NCBI RefSeq assembly: GCF_008180155.1
Contig: NZ_VSZS01000064.1
Location: 124,001 to 188,000 of the forward strand
DNA length: 64,000 nt
Reading direction: 5' to 3'
DNA from: Neoaquamicrobium microcysteis
Lineage (GTDB): Bacteria; Pseudomonadota; Alphaproteobacteria; Rhizobiales; Rhizobiaceae
The translations under genes were made by a program, and so were the position numbers. The notes below the pieces were generated by a model. That model made no database searches, was not told the origin of the DNA, and saw nothing but the letters and a program-made list of their open reading frames with translations. This document shows positions 28,570 through 36,257 of the stretch, piece by piece. Each line of letters opens with the position of its first letter. The stretch's first letter is position 1.

Positions 28570-30180
28570 CTACTCCGCCGCTTCCTGGTAACGCGGTGCT
28601 GCACTGAGCGTGCTGGCGTCCACATGCGCCTCGAACTTCCCGAAATTGTCGACGAACATGCCGACCAGCCGGCGGGCCTGCCGATCATAGGCCCCAATGT
28701 CGGCCCAGGTGGAGCGCGGGTCGAGAATGGCGCTGTCCACGCCCGGCACGGCGACGGGAACCTCGAAGCCGAAATTGGCGTCGGTGCGAAACTGGGCATC
28801 ATTCAGCGAGCCGTCGAGTGCGGCCGACAGCAGCGCCCGCGTCGCCCTGATCGGCATGCGGTGGCCGATGCCGTAGGCGCCGCCGGTCCAGCCGGTGTTC
28901 ACCAGCCAGCAGTTCACCCCGTGGCGCGCGATCAGCTCGCGCAGCAGGTTGCCGTATTCTGAAGGGTGACGCGGCATGAATGGCGCGCCGAAGCAGGTGG
29001 AGAACGTCGCTTCCGGTTCGGTGACGCCCTTCTCCGTGCCGGCAACCTTGGCGGTGTAGCCGGAAAGGAAATGGTACATCGCCTGCGCCGGCGTCAGCCG
29101 GGCGATGGGCGGCAGCACGCCGAAGGCGTCGGCCGTCAGCATGATGATGTTCTTCGGGTGCCCGGCCTGCCCGCTCGCGCTGGCGTTGGGGATGAAGTCC
29201 AGCGGATAGGCGCAGCGGGTGTTTTCCGTGAGCGAGCCGTCGTCGAAATCGGGAATGCGGTTCTCGTCCAGCACGACGTTCTCGAGCACGGTGCCGAAGC
29301 GGCGCGTGGTCGCGAAGATTTCGGGCTCCGCCTCGGCCGACAGCTTGATCGTCTTGGCGTAGCAGCCGCCCTCGAAATTGAAGATGCCGTCTTCGCCCCA
29401 GCCATGCTCGTCGTCGCCGATGAGCGTGCGCTTCGGGTCGGCCGACAGCGTGGTCTTGCCGGTGCCCGACAGGCCGAAGAAGACGGCCGCGTCGCCCTGC
29501 GGGCCGACATTGGCGGAGCAGTGCATCGGCATGACTTCGCTGGCCGGAAGCAGGTAGTTGAGCGCGGTGAAGACCGATTTCTTCATCTCGCCCGCATAGG
29601 AGGTGCCGCCGATGAGCACCAGCATCCGCGAGAAGTCGATGGCGATGACGGTCTCGGTGCGGCATCCGTGGCGCGTGGGGTCGGCGCGGAAGGACGGCAG
29701 GTCGATGATCGTCATCTTCGGCGCAAACGAGGCGAGTGCCGCGCGATCCGGCCGGATCAGCAGGTTGCGGATGAACTTGGAGTGCCAGGCATATTCCGTC
29801 ACCACGCGCGTCGGCAGGCTGTTGCGCTCGTCGGCGCCGCCGATCAGGTCCTGCACATAGAGGTCCAGCCCGGCCGCATGCGCTATCATGTCGTCGTAGA
29901 GCGTCTGGAAATGCTCCGGCGACATCGGCTTGTTGTTGTCCCACCAGACGTGGTCCTCGGTGGACGCGTCGCGCACCACGAACTTGTCCTTGGGCGAGCG
30001 GCCGGTGTGCTGGCCCGTATAGGCGACGAGTGCGCCATGGGCCGTCAGCTTCGCCTCGCCGCGCGCGATCGCGTGCTCGGCGAGTTCGGCCGGGCCGAGA
30101 TTGTAATGGACCGTGCCCGTCGTCTTCAGACCGCAGGTTTCGATCCCGTTGCCGGGATTGCGCAGGCCGATTTCTGTCAT
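28570..30180 (-). CDS. pckA: Phosphoenolpyruvate carboxykinase (ATP)
   Basis: PckA converts oxaloacetate and ATP to PEP, the first step of gluconeogenesis on C4 acids. The 536-residue protein has kinase-1a [11 protein letters not shown], the [12 protein letters not shown] metal site, and the oxaloacetate/Mn-binding RSPKDKF and [10 protein letters not shown] motifs. I chose ATG 30180 ([15 protein letters not shown]), which matches rhizobial PckA; the frame is open 11 codons upstream to 30213. It is divergent from chvI. In Sinorhizobium, pckA is regulated by the LacI-type PckR and borders chvI-chvG as here. Confidence 0.97.
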   Translation of the reverse strand: MTEIGLRNPGNGIETCGLKTTGTVHYNLGPAELAEHAIARGEAKLTAHGALVAYTGQHTGRSPKDKFVVRDASTEDHVWWDNNKPMSPEHFQTLYDDMIAHAAGLDLYVQDLIGGADERNSLPTRVVTEYAWHSKFIRNLLIRPDRAALASFAPKMTIIDLPSFRADPTRHGCRTETVIAIDFSRMLVLIGGTSYAGEMKKSVFTALNYLLPASEVMPMHCSANVGPQGDAAVFFGLSGTGKTTLSADPKRTLIGDDEHGWGEDGIFNFEGGCYAKTIKLSAEAEPEIFATTRRFGTVLENVVLDENRIPDFDDGSLTENTRCAYPLDFIPNASASGQAGHPKNIIMLTADAFGVLPPIARLTPAQAMYHFLSGYTAKVAGTEKGVTEPEATFSTCFGAPFMPRHPSEYGNLLRELIARHGVNCWLVNTGWTGGAYGIGHRMPIRATRALLSAALDGSLNDAQFRTDANFGFEVPVAVPGVDSAILDPRSTWADIGAYDRQARRLVGMFVDNFGKFEAHVDASTLSAAPRYQEAAE

Positions 30181-30529
30181 CCTCACCACCAAATACCGGA
30201 GCCGAACTTGCAACGCTTCGCTCGTGGGCTTGGGCGGAATGGGGCCGGCCTCACTGAAGGTCGTCTGGTTCAGAAACAGAAAAGCTTATTGATTTCAAAT
30301 CATTAATCGATTTAAAGAATCCAGTTCCAGTTTAAATCGTTTGTAAGTGTTTAAATCTCGGCGGGTTGGCCACATATTGGGCAGCAATTGCCGGGTCGAC
30401 GGGCAGGCCCGCATCGATTTGCCGGGTTGATCTTGGCCCCGGCTCTGCGCCACAATTTGTACCCAATTTGTCCGTCTACAGCCCTTTCTTTATGCAGGAA
30501 GGGACCCGCTCATGAGGGAGCCGCTTGAT
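30181..30529. promoter_or_regulatory. Divergent regulatory region, pckA / chvI
   Basis: This 349-bp spacer holds both promoters and an unusually AT-rich core at about 30280-30360. The palindrome AATCGATT (30305-30312) lies within TTAATCGATTTAA (30303-30315), a shape suited to a LacI-family operator. TTTAAATC occurs as direct repeats at 30331-30338 and 30350-30357, 19 bp apart, with an inverted copy at 30309-30316. No small open frame is convincing. Confidence 0.5.
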
Positions 30530-31231
30530 ATGGCAACGATCGCGCTAGTCGATGACGACCGGAATATTCTCACGTCCGTTTCGATCGCGCTGGAGTCCGA
30601 GGGCTATCGGGTGGAGACCTATACCGACGGCGCTTCCGCGCTCGAGGGCCTTGCCGCCCGCCCGCCGAACCTCGCCATCTTCGACATCAAGATGCCGCGC
30701 ATGGACGGGATGGAGCTGCTGCGCCGGCTGCGCCAGAAGAGCGACATGCCCGTCATCTTCCTCACCTCCAAGGACGACGAGATCGACGAGCTGTTCGGCC
30801 TCAAGATGGGGGCCGACGATTTCATCCGCAAACCGTTCTCGCAGCGCCTTCTGGTCGAGCGCGTACGCGCCGTCCTGCGCCGCGCCAATGCCCGCGAAGC
30901 CGGCGTCAAGGCGCCCAGCCAGCAGGCACGGTCGCTCGAGCGCGGCCAGCTCGTGATGGATCAGGAGCGGCACACCTGCACCTGGCGCGGCGAGCCGGTG
31001 ACGTTGACGGTCACCGAGTTCCTCATCCTGCATTCGCTGGCCCAGCGCCCAGGCGTGGTCAAGAGCCGTGACGCGCTGATGGATTCGGCCTATGATGAGC
31101 AGGTCTACGTCGACGACCGCACCATCGACAGCCACATCAAGCGGCTGCGCAAGAAGTTCAAGGCGGTCGATGACGATTTCGACATGATCGAAACGCTTTA
31201 TGGAGTAGGCTACCGCTTCCGCGAGGCATGA
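30530..31231 (+). CDS. chvI: Response regulator ChvI
   Basis: ChvI is the OmpR-type regulator paired with ChvG; in rhizobia it controls exopolysaccharide, envelope and acid responses and is often essential. The 233-residue protein has an N-terminal receiver domain with acidic pocket DDD at 8-10 and phospho-acceptor Asp52 in [10 protein letters not shown], then a winged-helix DNA-binding domain (about 130-230, ending [17 protein letters not shown]). The ATG at 30530, preceded by GAGGGAG, places the aspartate at 52 as in Sinorhizobium; an ATG at 30512 would add six residues. The kinase gene follows after 26 nt. Confidence 0.96.
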   Translation: MATIALVDDDRNILTSVSIALESEGYRVETYTDGASALEGLAARPPNLAIFDIKMPRMDGMELLRRLRQKSDMPVIFLTSKDDEIDELFGLKMGADDFIRKPFSQRLLVERVRAVLRRANAREAGVKAPSQQARSLERGQLVMDQERHTCTWRGEPVTLTVTEFLILHSLAQRPGVVKSRDALMDSAYDEQVYVDDRTIDSHIKRLRKKFKAVDDDFDMIETLYGVGYRFREA

Positions 31232-31257
31232 GGCCTGCGGGCGCAATGCAGGGCTGA

Positions 31258-33048
31258 ATGTCGGCAGAGTTCGAGACCTACGAGACGCAGGCCGCCGAGG
31301 CGAAGGCCGAGGCGCGGCGCGGCCCCCGCCCGTGGAGCCGCCGCATCGTCGTGCCGTTCCGCCGCATTCTCGGCCACTACGTGTTTTCCAGCCTCACGCG
31401 CCGCATCCTGGTTCTCAATCTCGCCGCGCTCGGCGTGATGGTGATCGGCATCCTCTACATCAACCAGTTCCGCGACGGGCTGGTGCAGGCTCGCATCGAG
31501 AGCCTGATGATACAGGGCGAGATCATCGCCGGCGCGATAGCCGCGTCGGCAACGGTCGAGACCGACTCGATCACCATCGACCCGGAAAAGCTACTCGAGC
31601 TGCAGGCCGGCGAGAGCCTTCCGCCCGGCACCGGCCAGCTTGAAAGCCTCGACTTCCCGATCAATCCGGAGCGCGTCGCCCCCGTGCTGCGACGGCTGAT
31701 TTCGCCGACGCTCACGCGCGCGCGCATCTTCGACCGTGACGCCAACCTGCTGCTGGATTCGCGCGCTCTCTATTCGCGCGGCCAGATACTGCGCTACGGC
31801 CTGCCGCCGGTGGCCGAGGAGGAGCCCGGCCTCCTCAAGCGGGTGGAGCGCTTCGTGTTCGGTCTGTTCAACCGCTCCGACCTGCCGGTCTATCGCGAGC
31901 AGCCGGGCGGCAGCGGCACCGCCTTTCCCGAGGTGATGAGCGCGCTGCAGGGCAGCCCCTCCTTCATCGTGCGGCGTAGCGAGCAGGGCGAGCAGATCGT
32001 CTCGGTGGCGGTACCGGTCCAGCGCTTCCGCGCCGTGCTGGGCGTGCTGATGCTGTCGACGCAGGGCGGCGACATCGACAAGATCGTGGCGGCCGAGCAG
32101 CGCGCCATCCTGCGCGTCTTTGCAGTGGCCGCCGTCGTCAACGCCATCCTGTCCATGCTTCTGGCGTCCACCATCGCCAATCCGCTGCGCCGTCTGGCCG
32201 CAGCCGCCGTCAGGGTGCGGCGCGGCGTCAAAAGCCGTGAGGAAATACCCGATTTCTCCGATCGACAGGACGAGATCGGCAATCTCTCGGTCGCCCTGCG
32301 CGACATGACCAATTCGCTCTACGCGCGCATCGAGGCGATCGAGAGCTTCGCGGCCGATGTCAGCCACGAGCTCAAGAACCCGCTTACCTCGCTGCGCAGC
32401 GCCGTCGAAACCCTGCCATTGGCCAGGAACGAGACATCGCGCGCCCGGCTGCTGGAGGTGATCCAGCACGATGTGCGCCGCCTCGATCGCCTCATCACCG
32501 ACATATCCGATGCCTCGCGCCTCGATGCCGAGCTGGCGCGCGACGACGCGCAGCAGGTCGATCTGCTGACGCTGGTGACCGAGATCGCAGACGCATCGAA
32601 GGATGCCGGCCGCCACAAGAAGGCGGTGGAGATCGAGGTGCGCACGGGCAAGAAGGGGCAGGCGGCGCGCGAGTTCTTCGTGTCCGGCCACGACCTTCGC
32701 CTCGGGCAGGTCATCACCAACCTCATCGAGAACGCCCGCTCCTTCGTGCCGGAGGAGGGCGGGCGCCTGCTCATCACGCTGTCTCGCACGCCCCGCCACG
32801 TCGTCGTCACCGTGGACGACAACGGCCCCGGCATCCGCGTCGACAATATCGAGCGCATCTTCGAGCGGTTCTACACCGACCGGCCTTCCGGCGAGGCATT
32901 CGGCCAGAATTCGGGCCTCGGCCTGTCGATCAGTCGCCAGATCGTCGAAGCCCATGGCGGCCGGCTGACCGCCGAGAACATCCCCGGCGCCAAGCCTGGC
33001 GAGTTCAAGGGCGCCCGCTTCGTCATGACCCTACCGGCCGAGAGCTAG
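31258..33048 (+). CDS. chvG: Sensor histidine kinase ChvG
   Basis: ChvG is the membrane kinase for ChvI, restrained by periplasmic ExoR in rhizobia. The 596-residue protein has membrane segments near residues 54-76 and 282-304, a periplasmic domain between them, HAMP, a HisKA domain with His370 in DVSHELKNPLTSL, and a C-terminal ATPase domain with N (NLIENARSF), G1 (DDNGPGI) and G2 (GLGLSISRQIV) boxes. It lies directly after chvI, followed by hprK after 8 nt. exoR is not in the window. Confidence 0.96.
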   Translation: MSAEFETYETQAAEAKAEARRGPRPWSRRIVVPFRRILGHYVFSSLTRRILVLNLAALGVMVIGILYINQFRDGLVQARIESLMIQGEIIAGAIAASATVETDSITIDPEKLLELQAGESLPPGTGQLESLDFPINPERVAPVLRRLISPTLTRARIFDRDANLLLDSRALYSRGQILRYGLPPVAEEEPGLLKRVERFVFGLFNRSDLPVYREQPGGSGTAFPEVMSALQGSPSFIVRRSEQGEQIVSVAVPVQRFRAVLGVLMLSTQGGDIDKIVAAEQRAILRVFAVAAVVNAILSMLLASTIANPLRRLAAAAVRVRRGVKSREEIPDFSDRQDEIGNLSVALRDMTNSLYARIEAIESFAADVSHELKNPLTSLRSAVETLPLARNETSRARLLEVIQHDVRRLDRLITDISDASRLDAELARDDAQQVDLLTLVTEIADASKDAGRHKKAVEIEVRTGKKGQAAREFFVSGHDLRLGQVITNLIENARSFVPEEGGRLLITLSRTPRHVVVTVDDNGPGIRVDNIERIFERFYTDRPSGEAFGQNSGLGLSISRQIVEAHGGRLTAENIPGAKPGEFKGARFVMTLPAES

Positions 33049-33056
33049 ACCCGGGA

Positions 33057-33512
33057 ATGACGCGCACCAATGTTCACGCGACCGCGCTGGTGGTGGGCGC
33101 GACCGGCCTGCTCGTCGTCGGCCGCTCGGGCGCGGGCAAGTCGATGCTGGCGCTCCACATGCTCGGAATCCTCCATGCGCGCGGGATATTTGCGGCGCTG
33201 GTTGCAGACGATCAAATCTGGCTCGACATCAGGGGCGACCGTCTCGTCGCCGAAGCGCCGCAGACCATTGCCGGCATGATCGAGGTGCGCGGTTACGGAC
33301 CTGCGTCGATCGCCTTCGAGAAGCAAGCCGTGATCGACCGGGTCGTCGCGCTGGTCGATCCGGCCGAGGCGCCGCGGCACCGTGAGGACGCGATCGAGAC
33401 GATCCTCGGCATTCCCCTGCCGCGCCTCGACCTTCCGCACGGCGACGCGCCTGCGTCCGCGCGCGCCGTCTTCGCCTGGCTCGGCCTTTCGCCGGCGGGT
33501 GGGCGCTGTTGA
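33057..33512 (+). CDS. hprK: Short HPr kinase/phosphorylase
   Basis: HprK phosphorylates HPr on a serine and removes it again. This 151-residue form lacks the N-terminal domain of Gram-positive HprK, as is usual in alphaproteobacteria. Walker A GRSGAGKS is at residues 22-29; RGYGPASIAF is a second conserved block. It lies between chvG and the EIIA gene, and the target serine is present on the nearby HPr (Ser57). The chvI-chvG-hprK-EIIA-HPr arrangement suggests a link between envelope signalling and carbon or PTS regulation. Confidence 0.9.
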   Translation: MTRTNVHATALVVGATGLLVVGRSGAGKSMLALHMLGILHARGIFAALVADDQIWLDIRGDRLVAEAPQTIAGMIEVRGYGPASIAFEKQAVIDRVVALVDPAEAPRHREDAIETILGIPLPRLDLPHGDAPASARAVFAWLGLSPAGGRC

Positions 33513-33796
33513 GCCGAATCTTCGCCGAACTGCGGCAATTTGGCTTCCTTCGTGGCAATTTTGGGCTTGTCAAAGGCCAAACCGCTGACAAGATAGCGCT
33601 CCTTGTCGTCCGGGCTCCATGAGCCGGGTCTGCCGGCAGCAGGGTCTGGGAACGGAGGCGGGTCGCGCGAATCGCAGGATGCTCGTGCCGAACGCGTGTG
33701 ACGGGAGTGGGTGTTGACCAGTTCTGACAGTGCCGGGGGTCGCCGCGCGTGCAGCGTGGACCCGTCGAAACCGTCTGCCGCGGCGCGGTTTGCCGC

Positions 33797-34198
33797 ATGA
33801 TCGGCCTTGTGCTCGTGACACATGGCCAGTTGGCCGTCGAGTTCCGCCACGCCGTCGAGCATGTGGTGGGGCCGCAGCAGAATTTCGAGACCGTGCCCAT
33901 CGGCGCCGACGACGACATGGAGCAGCGCCGCACCGACATCGTCGATGCGGTCGACCGCGCCGACACGGGCGCCGGCGTTATCATTCTCACCGACATGTTC
34001 GGCGGCACGCCTTCCAACCTCGCCATCTCTGTCATGAGCCCCGGCAGGGTCGAGGTGATCGCGGGCGTCAACCTGCCGATGCTCATCAAGCTCAGCAGCG
34101 TCCGCGCCACCGACGACATGACGGCCGCGCTGGAGGAAGCGCAGATGGCGGGGCGCAAATACATCAACGTCGCAAGTCAGCTTCTGAGCGGTAAATGA
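33797..34198 (+). CDS. PTS mannose-type EIIA-like regulatory protein (EIIA-Man family)
   Basis: The 133-residue protein has the EIIA-Man fold with phospho-acceptor His9 in GLVLVTHGQLA and the conserved DMFGGTPSNLA loop. In rhizobia it acts as a regulatory phosphate acceptor rather than in sugar import, since no EIIB or EIIC is present. The ATG at 33797 is chosen; upstream in-frame codons add a GC-rich unrelated leader. It follows hprK after 284 bp and overlaps ptsH by 4 nt. Confidence 0.92.
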   Translation: MIGLVLVTHGQLAVEFRHAVEHVVGPQQNFETVPIGADDDMEQRRTDIVDAVDRADTGAGVIILTDMFGGTPSNLAISVMSPGRVEVIAGVNLPMLIKLSSVRATDDMTAALEEAQMAGRKYINVASQLLSGK

Positions 34199-34497
34199 CC
34201 CAGCCAGCGGACGCCGGGGCGGACGGCACGATCAGGCGCGAGCTGACGATCGTCAACAAGCGTGGCCTGCATGCGCGCGCCTCGGCCAAGTTCGTCCAGC
34301 TCGTCGGCGGCTACGACGCACAGGTCGAGGTCGAGAAGGATGGCGTCAAGGTGGGCGGCACCTCCATCATGGGCCTTATGATGCTGGCTGCCAGTCCCGG
34401 CTGCGGCATCACCGTCACGGCCCGCGGCCCGCAGGCGGCCGCCGTCATGCAGGCGCTTGAAGAGCTGGTCGCAGAGCGTTTCGGCGAGGAATGCTGA
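34195..34497 (+). CDS. ptsH: Phosphocarrier protein HPr
   Basis: HPr accepts phosphate from EI on histidine and from HprK on serine. The 100-residue protein has His26 in NKRGLHARAS and Ser57 in GGTSIMGLMML, the two regulatory sites. It starts at ATG 34195, overlapping the EIIA stop by 4 nt, with an N-terminal tail of about 12 extra residues compared with E. coli HPr. EI (ptsP-type) is not in the window. Confidence 0.95.
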   Translation: MTQPADAGADGTIRRELTIVNKRGLHARASAKFVQLVGGYDAQVEVEKDGVKVGGTSIMGLMMLAASPGCGITVTARGPQAAAVMQALEELVAERFGEEC

Positions 34498-34529
34498 AGG
34501 CCGGTCGTCCGCTTCCTCCATATGTACGA

Positions 34530-34545
34530 ATAAAGATTTCTTTAT
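34530..34545. promoter_or_regulatory. Inverted repeat upstream of ahcY, possible SahR-type operator
   Basis: ATAAAGA-TT-TCTTTAT is a perfect 7-bp inverted repeat with a 2-bp centre, in the 155-bp ptsH-ahcY spacer. Its place and AT-rich palindromic form would suit an ArsR-type methionine-cycle regulator such as SahR; that assignment is from memory of the family and unproven. Confidence 0.5.
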
Positions 34546-34652
34546 ATGCCATTGCCGAAATGCCGGTTTTCTGCTAGTCGGCGGACCAAATATGCGCGCT
34601 GTGTATACAGGGCGGCGCGCGCCATGATTTCAAGGGATTTGGAGCGAACGCC

Positions 34653-36050
34653 ATGAGTGGCCAGGATTACATCGTTGCAGACATCTCGCTTGCCGACTGG
34701 GGTCGCAAGGAGATCGAGATCGCCGAAACCGAAATGCCCGGCCTGATGGCCAGCCGAGAGGAGTTCGGCGCGAGCAAGCCGCTCAAGGGTGCGCGCATCA
34801 CCGGCTCGCTGCACATGACCATCCAGACAGCGGTTCTCATCGAGACGCTGCAGGCGCTGGGTGCGGAGGTTCGTTGGGCCTCGTGCAACATCTTTTCAAC
34901 CCAGGACCACGCCGCAGCCGCCATTGCGGCCGCCGGTACGCCGGTCTTCGCCGTGAAGGGCGAGACCCTGACGGAATACTGGGAATACACCGACCGGATC
35001 TTCCAGTGGGCCGATGGCGGCCTGACCAACATGATCCTCGACGACGGCGGCGACGCCACCATGTATATCCTCATCGGCGCGCGCGCCGAGGCCGGAGAGG
35101 ACGTGCTTTCCAAGCCGGGCAACGAGGAAGAGGAAATCCTCTTCGCCCAGATCAAGAAGCGCATGCAGGCCTCGCCCGGCTTCTTCACCAAGCAGCGCGA
35201 AGCGATCAAGGGCGTGACGGAGGAGACGACGACGGGCGTCAACCGCCTCTACCAGCTCCAGAAGAAGGGCCTGCTGCCCTTCCCCGCCATCAACGTCAAC
35301 GACAGCGTCACCAAGTCGAAGTTCGACAACAAGTACGGCTGCAAGGAATCGCTGGTCGATGGCATCCGCCGCGCCACCGACACCATGATGGCCGGCAAGG
35401 TCGCCGTCGTCTGCGGCTATGGCGATGTGGGCAAGGGTTCGTCGGCATCGCTGCGCGGCGCGGGTGCGCGCGTCAAGGTCACCGAGGTCGATCCGATCTG
35501 CGCGCTGCAGGCTGCCATGGACGGCTATGAGGTCGTCACGCTCGACGACGCGGCCGCTTCCGCCGACATCGTGATTACGACGACCGGCAACAAGGACGTC
35601 ATCACCATCGAGCACATGCGCAAGATGAAGGACATGGCGATCGTCGGCAACATCGGTCACTTCGACAACGAGATCCAGGTCGAGGCGCTGCGCAACCTGA
35701 AATGGACCAACGTCAAGCCGCAGGTCGACCTCGTGGAGTTCCCCGGCGGCAACCGCATCATCCTTCTGTCGGAAGGCCGCCTGCTCAATCTCGGCAACGC
35801 GACCGGCCACCCCAGCTTCGTCATGTCGGCTTCCTTCACCAATCAGGTGCTGGCGCAGATCGAGCTCTGGACGAAGGGCGAGCAGTACAAGAACGAGGTC
35901 TACGTTCTGCCCAAGCACCTCGACGAGAAGGTCGCGCGCCTGCATCTCGACAAGGTCGGCGCCAAGCTCACCGAGCTTTCGACCGAGCAGGCCGCCTATA
36001 TCGGCGTGACTCAGCAGGGTCCGTTCAAGCCGGAACACTACCGCTACTGA
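34653..36050 (+). CDS. ahcY: Adenosylhomocysteinase
   Basis: AhcY hydrolyses S-adenosylhomocysteine to adenosine and homocysteine using bound NAD, relieving product inhibition of methyltransferases. The 465-residue protein has the substrate-binding [14 protein letters not shown] block, the NAD loop [16 protein letters not shown], and the C-terminal KPEHYRY of the family. Length is that of the bacterial long form. It follows the PTS genes and is ended by a strong terminator at 36080-36112, before divL. Confidence 0.98.
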   Translation: MSGQDYIVADISLADWGRKEIEIAETEMPGLMASREEFGASKPLKGARITGSLHMTIQTAVLIETLQALGAEVRWASCNIFSTQDHAAAAIAAAGTPVFAVKGETLTEYWEYTDRIFQWADGGLTNMILDDGGDATMYILIGARAEAGEDVLSKPGNEEEEILFAQIKKRMQASPGFFTKQREAIKGVTEETTTGVNRLYQLQKKGLLPFPAINVNDSVTKSKFDNKYGCKESLVDGIRRATDTMMAGKVAVVCGYGDVGKGSSASLRGAGARVKVTEVDPICALQAAMDGYEVVTLDDAAASADIVITTTGNKDVITIEHMRKMKDMAIVGNIGHFDNEIQVEALRNLKWTNVKPQVDLVEFPGGNRIILLSEGRLLNLGNATGHPSFVMSASFTNQVLAQIELWTKGEQYKNEVYVLPKHLDEKVARLHLDKVGAKLTELSTEQAAYIGVTQQGPFKPEHYRY

Positions 36051-36079
36051 TTTATTAACCATTCGACACAACATATTGA

Positions 36080-36112
36080 GGCCGGACGATTGACTTTCGT
36101 CCGGCCTTTTTT
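36080..36112 (+). terminator. ahcY terminator
   Basis: A 9-bp stem GGCCGGACG...CGTCCGGCC (36080-36106) is followed by six T residues. Confidence 0.9.
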
Positions 36113-36257
36113 GCGTCCGGCTCACCTTCACGGCGATTCGCTCGCACGGTACAGTGGTGTGATTCGTAACGCCTCCGTCTCCGGTGAGGGGAAACTGGAA
36201 GGGGCGCGACCTTTCTGGGCGGTTATGGCGCTCATGCGGCGGAGAGGACATTTGCAC

